Of a DNA stretch of 64,000 bases, positions 43,825-56,300 are shown piece after piece (position 1 is the first letter of the stretch; every line of letters begins with the position of its first letter). The stretch is from Branchiostoma floridae (Eukaryota > Chordata > Leptocardii > Amphioxiformes > Branchiostomatidae): assembly GCF_000003815.2 (NCBI RefSeq), contig NC_049979.1:33443506-33507505 (forward strand), read 5' to 3'. A program made the position numbers and the translations under genes. A model generated the notes under the pieces. That model did not search any database, was not told the DNA's origin, and saw only the letters and a list, made by a program, of their open reading frames with translations.

Positions 43825-44624
43825 GAGGTATGAAAGAATGACCAAAAAAAAACGATTTTGCCAACCTAGCAAATAGTAGATAGGACGTAAGCAGGAAAAA
43901 CGAGAGACAGCTCTTGGAACACAACAAGAGTTCGGAGACCTCATACCTCTATGAAATATTCTGATGCAAATGACTTTCACGTCTGCATTGTTTATGCTTG
44001 GTTATGTACACCTTTAGTTAACTTACACAGGTGACAATGTTGACTAAGAAGAATTAGGGCACTTTCACATTAATTATGCAAATCATGTATTTATTTACAA
44101 GGTTGGTACTACATGTGTTAAATGTATTTGAGTCCTATAATGGAAAACACTGTAAATATAGATTTTCCTCATTAAAGTATGCAAATTAAGCCAAAATTTG
44201 CATAACTAGCACTCTCTGTTTGGACAATGCTCCAGCCGCGCTTAGTCTGGGAGCCTGCATATAAGTTATAATACAGAGGGTATCACATAAAATACCTTTT
44301 GTAGTTTTGTAAGATTACTCAAACAAATCATGTTCCTTCACTAAAGAATGAATTGGTCCAACCCCACTGTAAGAACCACTCTATGAATATGGCTATGAGG
44401 TGCCTTTGAAATTTTATCAAGCTTGTTTTCAAACAAAAAGTGCTATTTTTGTATCAAAATTATCTTTGGAGCATGCTGTCTTTGTATACACTTAACATGT
44501 ACATTGTACAGTACTGACTGTAGATATTGTAAATGGTCGCCAACGGCTAGATTCGAATAAAAGAATGTGCCATTGTTACGTCACCTTCATAAATTCGTGT
44601 GTTTGGGGATCTACGTATTTCAAA

Positions 44625-45712
44625 GTCAAGTTTGAAGGATTTTGAGCTTGCCCCATTTTACTATACAATTCTCTGTGATTACAAAACTGTACATGTATAT
44701 AGTTACAAGTCCTACTATTGAATCTATGTAACTGGACTTGTTGCAAACAAAGCTCTAACAGTTTTGAAGTTTGGCCTTGTCATTTATCCTGAAATGTCTG
44801 AAATGTACTTTAATATAGATGTCCAAATACACACTAAGTTCGCTAAGTATAAGTTGCATCATCTTGGTTATATATTATAGATAGAACTTTATTGCTCGAC
44901 ATTTGTACATGGTACAAAGTATGGCAACGACTGTTACACAAAGTACAAAATAGGTGTAGAGAATAAGACTTGATATCCTAATTAACGTAACAAGAAGGGC
45001 TGACACATTAGTCTTTGATATAGTGTTACAATCGAGTTGGGCTATACATGAGATTCATTACTCTTTCTAATAGCAAAGCAGTCTTTGATATATTTGCCTA
45101 TCCTTGCATTATGGGAGTCGTGGCATCCAAAGATATATACAAATCTGTCTGTAGCATCGAGTCTCTTGAAATCTGCTGTACTGGATTCAAGAAATGTAAA
45201 TAGCTCATTACGTAAAATAGCGTATCTAGAGCATTCCATTAAAAAGTGAAATTCATCTTCAATATGCTTTGGACAGAAAGGACAGAACCTTTGGTCAGGG
45301 GCTACATTGTAATATCTACCTGTTTCAATATTCAATTTATGGCTGCTGATTCTTAACTGAGTAATCGCTTTTCGAATTTCAAAATTGTTTATATCATAAA
45401 GGTATGTTTCATGTATATTTATGTTCGCTGTGAATAGAGGGGAATTCATCTTCTAAGGCAAGTTTGAAGGAATTCGAGCTTGCTACATGTCATTTTACTA
45501 TACAATTCTTTGTGATTACAAAACTGTACATTTATATCTTTACAAGTTCTACTATAGCATTTGAGTAAACTGGACTTGTTGCAAGCATGTCTCCAACAGT
45601 TTTGAAGTTTGGCCTTGTCAGTTATCCTGAAATGTCTGTACTTTAATATAGATGTCCAAATACACACTATTGATCGCTAAGTATAAGTTGCATCATCTTG
45701 GTTATATATTAA
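44625..45712 (-). mobile_element. LINE fragments (same family as 34330-34886) in the spacer
   Basis: Minus-strand 45449-45042 encodes a reverse transcriptase C-terminal region: AITQLRISSHKLNIETGR, FCPFCPKHIEDEFHFLMECS. Upstream, 45667-45446 gives KLQNCWRHACNKSSLLKCYS, ending in a stop before the next frame. A 255-bp segment (45453-45712) recurs as a direct repeat at 44625-44877 on the far side, so two fragments of one family are juxtaposed. Confidence 0.75.
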
Positions 45713-45863
45713 TGTTCACTGTGATATACCTTTATGAAGTACACTATTATTATGTGCTATTCAAATCAGTGCTGACAACAGTAGAGCTTGTTACTGTAGA
45801 GATGTTCTATATGCTCAAGGCAACAACACACCTTAAAGTTTTCAAAAGACCTGTCCTTGTGCT

Positions 45864-46385
45864 GAACACCATCCACACACAGGTAAACACACCTGTCCCT
45901 GTGGTGTACACAATATATACACAGGTGGACACACCTTTCTTTGGTGTTGAACACCATCCACACAGGCAGACACACCTGTCCTTGGTGCTGAACACCATCC
46001 ACACAGGTAAACATACCTGTTCTTGGTGCTGAACACCATCCACTCAGGTAAACGTACCTGTTCCTGAACACCATCCACACACAGGTAAACACACCTGTCC
46101 TTGGTGCTGAACACCATCCATTCAGGTAAACACGACTGTTCTTGGTGCTAAACACCACCCACACAGGTAAACATACCTGTTCTTGGTGCTGAACACCATC
46201 CACACAGTCAATCACATCTGTCCTTGGTGCTGAACACCATCAACACACCGGTAAACACACCTGTCCTTGGTGCTAAACACCATCCACTCAGGTAAACGTA
46301 CCTGTTCCTGGTGCTGAACACAATCCACACACAGATAAACACGCATGTCCCTTTTGCTGAAAACCATTCACAAACAGGTAGACAC
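45864..46385. repeat. Minisatellite, about 12 units of 41-47 bp
   Basis: Units read CACCATCCACACAGGTAAAC, ACACCTGTCCTTGGTGCTGA. Each contains a small dyad, CAGGT...ACCTG. It is an expansion of the end of the adjacent dispersed repeat (46386-46643); arm A has only two units. Open frames here are products of the repeat. Confidence 0.9.
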
Positions 46386-46643
46386 ACCTGTCCTTGGTGC
46401 TAGATGGCGCTCTATGACGCAAAATCAATGTTCTGGAACACCTTCCGTGACCTTTTCTTAGACATTCGTAGAACAATACTGTGTTAAATCTAGTTTTGTA
46501 CACAATTGTGTGAGTGTATCTAGTCGGTCTTACCTGTATTTCATATTTCATGTAATTTGTTACGTCACAGGTGCATGTTGTAGTGTATACAGGTGTCCTC
46601 ATAATGTGGACCTGTCCTTGGTGCTGAACGGTGCACAACCCAA
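46386..46643 (-). repeat. Dispersed repeat copy 3 (inverted partner of 42768-43017)
   Basis: It is bounded by TAGATGGCGCTCTATGACGC and CCTTGGTGCTGAACGGTGCA. It matches copy 2 in reverse, as expected for the other arm. Confidence 0.8.
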
Positions 46644-46789
46644 CCCAACTGCGACAGGGGTCCAAGGTAGTCCCCGTTTGTTTTGGATCAAGGAGTAAGG
46701 CGTTTGTGTGCCCAGGGGTTTAGCACGAATCTGGCATAAAATCTATTCAGTGGGACCTTGGGACAATTAATGGCAATTAATTGTTCCTG

Positions 46790-46935
46790 AGATCGCGTGG
46801 CGCAATCAGCAGCGCGTTAGGCTCAGGCCCAAAAGATCCTGATTTCGAACTCCGCCATGTCACTGATCTTGTGCCCTTGGGAAAGGCACTTTACACGACT
46901 TTCCTCACTTCACTCAAGTGAAAAATGAATATATA
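46790..46935 (+). mobile_element. tRNA-derived SINE, downstream of copy B
   Basis: Box A-like GTGGCGCAATCAGCAGCG and box B-like GATTTCGAACTCC are followed by TTGTGCCCTTGGGAAAGGCA. Arm A lacks it at the matching point near 42381, so it inserted after the duplication. Confidence 0.75.
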
Positions 46936-47232
46936 AGCTACAAAGTCTTCAGTCTTCAGCAAGTTGAAGTTGGTATCCTCAAACGAAAGAAGAAGAAGAA
47001 TGACAAGTCTATTTTCCAGTCTCTTTCCTTTCTGCGCTCTTTAACTGAGAGATAACTGAAGAATCGACGCAGTTCGGGGTGGGTGCGCCTTTTGTTTCTA
47101 ATGAAGAATTCTGTTTCTTTTCTACTGGGAACTTTCAAAGATCTCGCTTAACCACCCCAGGCTAGTGTTCCTATCAAGCTAAACTACTACCTAAACATAA
47201 CAATATTTCAGTCATGTCAGTTTTGCATATGC

Positions 47233-47238
47233 TTTATT
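47233..47238 (-). terminator. Polyadenylation signal of copy B
   Basis: AATAAA on the minus strand lies 86 bases after the TAA of copy B, homologous to 42123-42128. Confidence 0.6.
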
Positions 47239-47324
47239 CTCTTTGAACAAATAGTTCACTCTACTCCTGTGGCACTGATGGCTTTCCATTCGACGGTTGC
47301 CGTTCATGGAGGCCACCTTACGTT

Positions 47325-50300
47325 TTACCCCATAATTGCAAGTGACAAGAGGAAAGTGGCGAAAGCATAAACTGCAGCGAACCGTGGCCGTAATGCTGTA
47401 GAGCCGCCCACAGGGTCCGGGGTTGGTGTAGAGCTCCGGCTGCAGATGTCTTCTGTAGCCCGCTTGACTCCGCGGGGAAAGGGGTCGGCCCACCCTCTCA
47501 GACTATCCTATTTTTCCCGATATCAAAGGAGAAAGGTGTTACTGTTAGAAGATTATGATATCACGAAGAACAAAGACATGTTGAGTCCCATTCCTCCCAT
47601 ACATATCATGTCAAACATAAAATAATATAATACATACAGTTAACATTATCCATAAACTAAGTGGCAAAAAGATTTCATCACTCTCGTGAGTTTACGTTCT
47701 GAAGTGATTGGTCATCAGTATTGATCCTGAAGAAGGTGACAGTGGTCATTGAAAATTTGATCCTTGTGTACTTTTGTGTTGGAAGAAAGTTTAGCATTGT
47801 ACTATGAGTACTACCAACACAGATGAGCTTCCATAACAATTTCATTATCAATCAGATTTAGTGATTGTCGATCAATAAGAAATTATCAATAATCATTTTT
47901 AATACATATCATTTCAATGTAGTTGCTCTTACAATATCGACATTAGACTGGTGGGTGCCCTGACAAGTCGAGTAGAAGGTTGAATTCATCAGGTAGTCAG
48001 AGAAGATCTGTCCGTTCTCTGGTGTCCACTGCACTGCCGCCATCACTTCCTCATAGGACATATTGACCATGTGTGCAGGGGCCGTGATGTCGATATCAGC
48101 ATAAAAACTGCCACCACTGTATACACCAAATGGATAACTCTTACTAATACATAAGGTTGGATAACATGTCCGTATAAATTCAAGTCCGTATGAGGTCCGT
48201 ATAGACGTCTTAGCCTCTACCAGGCTCCACAGGTCACTGGCAAAATAGTTTAAATTGGACAGATCTAGACATATACCATTCCAAATGAGTTAGCTTGGTC
48301 ATTGATTGGTTTTGTTTGTCCAATTTCTACTATTTTTCCAACGACTTGTTTAGCCTGGTATAGGCTCCATACGAACCTCACATCTGATACACGCACGTCT
48401 GATCCCACCTATACAAGAAACATGTGCAATGGCTTTGCCGGAAAACTTGCAACTTTTAGTTCCGTTGGTTTTATAGCCATGACACATGACCCAAACATTG
48501 ATAGCTAAAACAAACAAATTTCTAGTTGTTGAATGTCCAACATAGCTAAAATGCAATGTAAAATGTACTGTTCACATCCGTGCTCAGGTAAACACAGCAT
48601 TTTGCAAAGAAGGGTCTTCGTCGTATGGACCATCATTTTTGCCCTATGGCGTGCTGAGACCGGTGTACCGAAAGTGCGAAAAGGAACGGAAAGGAGCGAA
48701 AACGAAAGAAAAGGAACGAAAAAGGAGCGAAAAGGAACGAAAGGGAAAGAAAATGCAAAAATAAAGCCCGTTTCATATGCATTTGCGCGGTGTACCGAAA
48801 GTGCGAAAAGGAACGAAAAGGAACGAAAAGGATTTCGCACTTTCGGTACTTTCCTTTTCGTTCCTTTTCGCACTTTCGCTACCGAAAGTGCGAAAAGGAG
48901 CGAAAAGGAACGGAGTATGAAGCAAACTTAAATAAAATCAATGAGAATATAAGGAATCGGTACTGCGGGCGTTAGAAGCCTATGAAACGTGTTTTATTTT
49001 ACCGAGAATTTGACATTATCAAATTTTTACAGCGCTGTTTCAGGCTGTTGTTTTTGTGTGGCTAAATTATTCTTTGAAGATCTGCGAAATACAAAGAAAC
49101 GGAACTGAGATAAGAAAGTAAGGACTAAAATTCAGTGGGTGGTAGATGAATATCGATTATTATACATTTTCAGGATGAGGCAAGATTGTAACGTTGTTGT
49201 TGTATTTGGGTGGCTTTTATTCTCCCTAGAGGGGAGCGCCGCATGCAAATGACCCGCGAAATCCGGTCAGGAAAGATATGCTAATAAACTGCTGCCCCAC
49301 GACGAGCATGACAGCTCCTTTCAACAGGGCCAACAACATGGTTTTCTGGAGACTGGAGACATATCTTCTCGCTCGTTCACAACGAAAGAAAAGCTGTAAA
49401 ATGAGAGACATATATACATTGTACCAAAGAGATTTCATCAAGTTGTACAATGAGTATTCATCATTTTGGCGGGAAGAAAGGTGCCAACGTGAGGAATTTG
49501 TGCAAAGGATATTGGGAAATACAATTTCTGTCAACAATTTTCCGTCATATTCAATACAAATAAATTTCTGCTTCTTGCGACCGACATCAGGCCCTCGCTG
49601 ATGATAAAAAAATCCCAATGCCGGGTTTAGATGTCCTGGTTGCAAAACGAATTTAAGGCGTTGTATTGATATTAATGAAAGTGTGAAAAAAAGGAAGGAA
49701 GAATAATTCCCAACATGCTGGGCTCGAACTTCCTATCGTCGACTTCCCTGGGTTCGAACATTCGACCTATATTTCTCTAAGGTCAAGTTCTTACAAATTG
49801 TGCAATACATATACTTGTAACTTTACTATCATTGCATTTTTTAAACAACTATATCCACATAGCATGGCTTTTTATGATAAAATATGCGCAATCGTTCTCA
49901 ACATAATCCATTTCTTCTTGTGAAATTTTATAATATAAATGTAATATGGATATTCTAAGGAATGTTATAACCACATTAACACGTACATGAACATAGATAT
50001 GCATAGATAGGTCTCATCAATATTAATTCCTCCATTGAACCATTGCTATAGGAATTTCGTGGAACAAGCCGCAAAATGCATTTGCCGATCACAGTTTACC
50101 TTTTCCTAATATTACCATCGATTTTATTTGAATTTGCTTCATACTTCGTTCCTTTTCGTTCCTTTTCGCACTTTCGGTAGCGAAAGTGCGAAAAGGAACG
50201 CTTTTCGTGCCATTTCGTGCAGGAAAGTACCGAAAGTGCGAAAAGGAACGAAAAGGAACGAAAAGGAAAGTACCGAAAGTGCGTTCTTATCCGATCTTTT

Positions 50301-53300
50301 CGTTCCTTTTCGCACTTTCGGTACTGTCCTTTTCGTTCCCTTTCGCACTTTCGGTACTTTCCTTTTTATTCCTTTTCGTTCCTTTTGGTTCCTTGTCGTT
50401 CCTTTTCGCACTTTCGGTAGACCCGTTGAGACTACTGACATAACACTAATTCATTATACTCACAATGTAAAATCTTGAACTCCAGCGTAGCCGACAGTGT
50501 GGCCAATGTTTACCATACTGTCGCATCTGCTCAGGTTGAACTTCGGGTAGTACAGGAAAAAGCCCTCACACATCTCTTGTGGTGTACCGAGACCGCCCTA
50601 AATAAAAGTAACTAAAGTTCCATGACTTCATACTTCGCCAAACGATGTTAAGCTTGATTTTATAACCAATGTATCATCTTATTGATTAGGTAATTTTCTC
50701 ATTTGCATATACAAAATATGAATGGTGTTGTCTACCCAAAGTATGAAAACCTTATCGTAGAAAAGAAAGCTATTTTCAAATATGCAAATTATGGTTTTGA
50801 TTTTCATGATTTATGTTTGAGGATCCATGTTCACATTTTGTCTGATTAACTTGTAGATACTGCCACTAACGAATTCCCTCCATAAAGCACTTAGGTGTAA
50901 TGCTATTTTCTAATTAGATATTCAAATGGTGGAATTTTGTAGATTTATTGTTTCATTTTTGTCTCATTGGTTATGCAAATAAGGCTGTAATAAGCGTACT
51001 CTATTTTGCTGATGATGGCCTTCTTAACCGAGAATAGATATATTGTATGGGTGTTACTCGTTTCGTTTAACAAAATTCCACGTTCCCATTCTATCATAAA
51101 TTATGCAAAAGACTTGCACATTTACATAATCTATGCATCGTGGTGTATACAATAAACTAAGTTACATTTGTCACAAGTAGGTAACCCCACCATTAACCAC
51201 TATGGACTCATGGCACTTTCACCTTGAGTACGCAAATTCTTATTTGCACAAATGATATCTGTAATGTTTTCACCTGTTTCAGTTTGGTCCAATAAGGCAG
51301 CAACAACAGAAAGATGTTAAGATTGAAAGGTCTACTTACATAGACAATGGAGTCTTTGTGTGACGAATCGTAGACGCACTCTGTGATTAGAATGTCCCCC
51401 TGAAGACAAGGTACAGAGGATAGCAGAGAACGAGTAAGCCTGGCTTTAAGAATATCACTCGTTGAGAAGTACACCAGCTATTGCATCAAAAATGGGAAAA
51501 AGGATGTTTCTTTCTAGTGCTGTGAGGGGTGTTTTTTGCTGGAAATGACTTGTTCTATATACCTGATATATATTGATGATTGCAACAGGATTATCATTTG
51601 CTTGCGATATATATTTATACCCAAAATCCTTTGATTTCATTTACTGCGAATGTGGAAATTTCACAAAAATGTTGATAACACTAGTTAACCTTTATCCGAA
51701 GGGTAAATTATATCCGTTGTCTTGATACCCCGTCACGGAAAGGGGGGAACTCTGCCATTTCTTCGTCGGCATCAGGGTCATGCCTCCTCGTAATTTAGAG
51801 CTCGCAGACTCGTCGTCTGATCGATTTTCGCTACATGTGACGGGGTATTAAGAGCAGGGTATCTAGGGGTATCAAGTCGATGGACGTTGGTTTCAAACGG
51901 CATTATTTTGAAAATATGACAGTCTTATATAACAATGGGTAAAAGTAACCACATCATTTGGAAATATTGCAGTTTGATACAACAACGGATATAGGTTGAC
52001 TTGTGGATAATAATGATAATAATATCGGGTGTATTTTGCAGCCAGTAGGTACCCAAAGTGTGGGTAATGAGGCTGTTTAACGTGACACCTCCTCGAGCAC
52101 GGGACCCCCGTTTTACGTCCCTCCCGGAAGACGATTTCGTGGAAAGCTTCGTGAGGCTACAGCAATCCGGACGTCCTTGGTTGGTCCCCCATCCAAGAAC
52201 TGTCCGGACCTCGCGTTGCTTAACTTCCGAGATCGAGGGATCGGATGTACCAACGCGGATAAAGGTGAACTAGCGTTAACTCACGGGGTAGATTGTGAGC
52301 TCCTCCTTCAGCATTCTCGTGAACTGCAGGTTGAAGTCGTAGTTGTTGTCCCGCACGATGTCAGTCTCCACGCCGTCCCGGATCAGCCGGGCGTTCAGCT
52401 TAACCCCCAGCAGGTGAGAATGCAGGTTAACACCGATGATGTGGATAGGCTGTCCCTGCTCCTCCAGGAACTAGAGAAGAGAGGTTTTGTGTCTGTCAGG
52501 CAGCTCAGAGTTCTCACATTATTTTAGCACAAAACTGCCACTCTCCCACACAGTGTTGACTCTCGCCAGGGCAATGCCTTACGATATCAACCCTGCCTTT
52601 TCAGCCTCCGAAAAACAGTACTACGGGCGTGGTTACTAACTAACTGTCAGCCAATCAGAGAAATGCCTTAGTGTTGTCCACAGGTGCCATATAAGTCGTC
52701 TCCTTAATATTCAAGAGCAATATTACAGTAACGGCATAACGTTTCACAGTTCTTTCAGCGTCCAGACTTGCTTTCAGTTTCAGGTACCAAAAATTATTAT
52801 CATCACGCAAAAATAGACAGATCTTTGTGGACGCCGCGCCGAAAATTGCCATGTGAACGCTTATTAGCCCACGACAAATCAAGCAAGCTCATTAATATTC
52901 ATCAGTTAATTAATATTCACCATTTTTTGAGGCTGAAAAGGCAGGGTTGATGTAGTAAGGCATTTTTTTAATTTTTTTTTATTGGTATACAAGTCATATA
53001 AGACAAGACACAGTGGTAAATGCACTCTAGCAAAGCTAATATTAACATTACCACTAGGACATTTGAAAATAAAATAAACAAAGGACAAAACAATGTGAGA
53101 TCAAATAAAGCAGTAGTACAGCAGTGGGGTGACGGATCCAATAAATAAATATACATACAAGATTTAAAGCAAAATGTTCAATCAGACTGAAAACGGTTGG
53201 TCTGGAGTATGTATGTCTGTGTAATCTGCATAATATGGGTATTTGTTTCTGTTGGTAAAGTGGGTGAACCCCTGAGTAAAAGTTGAGTTAAGACTGGGTC

Positions 53301-56300
53301 AGACATAGTTTTCAAATCAAGGGTTAAAAGGCCTTGAAGATTGCAGAGAAGGGTTTTTCTAAGTTGGTTGTAGTTAGGGCAGTACAATAAATAGTGGACA
53401 ACGCTTTCACATCGGGAGCCACAGCTACAAGAAGGACTATCGATTAAATTACGTGTATATAAGCTAAAGTTCAAACTACAGGTCCCGATGCGGAGGCGTG
53501 TGAATAAAACGCAGGCGTACCTGGGGCCGTGACTAAAATGTGTGTTAGGGGAAGGGCGAACCAATTTTATTACGTAGTTTTTGAATGTTGAAGGATTAAA
53601 TGACCTTACAGCTATATCAAGACCATTCCAGTGATATGTAGAATACGGAATAAAGGACCTTTGGTAACGAGTTGTGGTACAAGTCGGTGGCTGTAAATTG
53701 TGTTTGTTACGAAGGTTGTACACTCGTTCTCATTGAAATGTCGAAAATGCCATTTTTTTGGTCGAAAAATAAATCGGCTTCATTTTCAGTGAAAACTACC
53801 TGGTTCTTTAGGAAAATTCCTCTTTTAACCAAAGCCAAAAAATGGCAACTTATTATTTTCGGTCCCATTGGTAATACATTACAGGGCATGTAACAAACGT
53901 TACCGGTAACGTTTGTTACAACAGTAAACTTAACCCTGTTTTCTTCTAAAGGACTTACCTTATTGACTACATCATTTAGGTATAAGTGGATGTCCCATGG
54001 AACATTTGAAAAGTGGGCAGCTTTTTACACCAGGTCAAATAGAAAGCTTAGACAGCATGGAACAATGGTAACGTTTGTTACAGTCATTTCCGTGCAACAT
54101 TTTGTTAAGCAAGGTGGGATACAAATAACAGTCAACAACCCTTTCTTGTTTCTTTAGGAAGCCAGAAAAACTGTACAGCGTCACAAAAATGGTCATTTCC
54201 AGTCTTATACGTGAATAATAAAACCGTGGCAACCATCGTACTCGTGGTGGTAACGTTTGTTACAGAATCTGGCGACAGGCATAAACCACCTCACACAGCC
54301 TCCAAGATCAGTGACAGGAGCGATCTGACGTGATCGTGCAGAGGGCCTTGGTAGCTGGTTTCACCTGCCGAACAATCATTCTAGGAACTGAATTGTTACA
54401 TTTTTGGCTATTATTTGAATTCTTCGTTTCTTCTCAGGCGACAGCCATTTTTTAGGGTGTGAAACCCGACTCGTGGCTATAATAACCGTTTAAGCCATCA
54501 ACCAATACGAATGTTGTTGTGCATCTTTTGTAAAACATTACAGGGAATATGGAAAAATGAAGGAGCCAGTGATATTGTCTATAATTTTCTCCATATCAAG
54601 CCGTAAAGTCAGGCGACAGCATTTCGACATTAAAATGAGAACGAGCCTGTAGGGAGTAGAGGCAGAGACTTCAGGAGTGATCAACTCCTGAAGATACTGA
54701 CGAGTGTGACCATGAACAGTTTTATGAAACATTGACAAAGAGTGAATATGGCGACGGTCAGACAGTTTTCCCACCCAAGTTCAGAAAGGAGTGACAAATA
54801 TGAGGATCCTCTCACAGCACCAGATACTGTGAGTGAGCAATCATATTGTACTCTCTCTATACGTCGGGAGTCCGATATAGTGCAGCCATGCCATACTATG
54901 TCGGCGTATTCAAGAAGTGGACGAATGAAGGACTTGTAGATAACTTCGAGTACATGTCGTGGCAATTTAAATTTAAGTTTGTTCAGTGTGGACACACGTT
55001 TTGATACTTTGGCAATCATGTGTGTAATATGTTTTTCCCAAGACATGGTGGACGTGAGAAAAACACCAATGTGCTTGTGGTCTTTTACAGATTGAATGAC
55101 ACAGTTGTCAAGAAAAGGGGGAGGATGGCAAGGGGGATCGATTTTCCTGGAAAAACACATTTCCTCAGTTTTTAAAGGATTCAGTTTCATAAGCCACGTG
55201 GAAGCCCAAGATGATATCTTACTAAGATCAGAATTTAGACTTGACGCAGTTTTGGTTGGGCTATCCACTATATCTACTAAAGAACTATCATCTGCAAAGA
55301 GAAATGGGCAAGATGATAAATCGTCCACCATATCATTGATGTAAACAAGAAATAAGAGGGGGCCTAATACAGAACCCTGTGGTACGCCTGCGCGAATATT
55401 ACACCAATCTGAGTGCTGGCCATCTATAACTACTCTTTGTACACGATCAGAAAGATAGCTGTGGAACCAATTTAGGACCGGACCCTCGACCCCATTTCTT
55501 TGAAGCTTGAAAATAATGCCCTTATGCCAAACTTTGTCAAATGCACGTGAAAAATCTAAATAAACCGCTCGGACCTCTCTATTAGAGTCAAGAGCTTCAA
55601 GAATTTTGTCAGTTACACAAACAAGTTGGCCTACTGTTGAATCTCCACGGATAAATCCAGACTGGAGAGAATATAATAAGTTTTGGGACATCAGGTGGTT
55701 GTACAAGTGTTTAAATACATTTTTTTCAAGGATTTTAGACAAACAGGGGAGTAGGGATACAGGTCGGTAATTCGACACATCCTCGGGGTCCCCCTTTTTG
55801 AAAATTGGTACCACATTTGCTCTTTTCCAGGATTCAGGGAAGACTCCGTGATTTAGAGACAAGTTAAAAACATATGCAATTTTGTCAGAGATATAGGGAC
55901 ATATGGATTTAAGAAAACGATTGTCTACATTATCATAGCCACATGCTTTAGATACTTCTAAATCTGAGACATAAAGTTCTATCTCAGCAGCTGATGTAAC
56001 ACACTGTGTAAGACGAGCACTAGTAAGGAAATCAAGGGGTGGAAGTCTAGCACTGTAGTCATCCACTGAGGCCTGAGAAGAGAAATACAAATTAAACATA
56101 GTTGCCTTTTCTCTTGAATCGGTTATAAAACAGTTGCCATACTTAAGCGGTGGAATAGTAGAATTAACTTTACTTTGGTAGAAATGTTTCACAATGTGCC
56201 ACCACTTTTTGTTGGATGAGGGGGGACTACTTAAGGAAGCAACCAGGCGGTTGTGATAATTAGACTTGGCTAGTGATAACTGATGGACAAGTTTATTTCT

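Larger units (their letters stand above)
51673..52275. mobile_element. MITE family M, copy 4, intron 8 of B, with two nested insertions
   Basis: Ends ACTAGTTAACCTTTATCCG and CGGATAAAGGTGAACTAGCG bound it, with CAACGGATATAGGTTGAC before the right insertion. It carries a 122-bp TA-flanked MITE (51726-51847) and a 5S-derived SINE (52011-52256). Confidence 0.8.

Noticed and set aside
45766-46215. Overlapping minus-strand frames with repeated VFSTKDRCVYL-like peptides
   Set aside because: The same peptide appears in all three frames, which is expected from a 41-47-bp minisatellite.
48505-48931. Frames rich in KERKGTK or SFLFALSV peptides (also 50128-50478)
   Set aside because: They are products of the CGAAAAGGAACG subterminal repeats of a transposon.
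52168-52256. A functional 5S rRNA gene
   Set aside because: Only the internal promoter half is 5S-like. The downstream half is unrelated and the whole has a target-site duplication, so it is a SINE.
52177-52527. 116-codon plus-strand frame
   Set aside because: It is the antisense of monooxygenase exon 8 of copy B plus the 5S-derived SINE. The same antisense frame appears at 38559-38849 in copy A.
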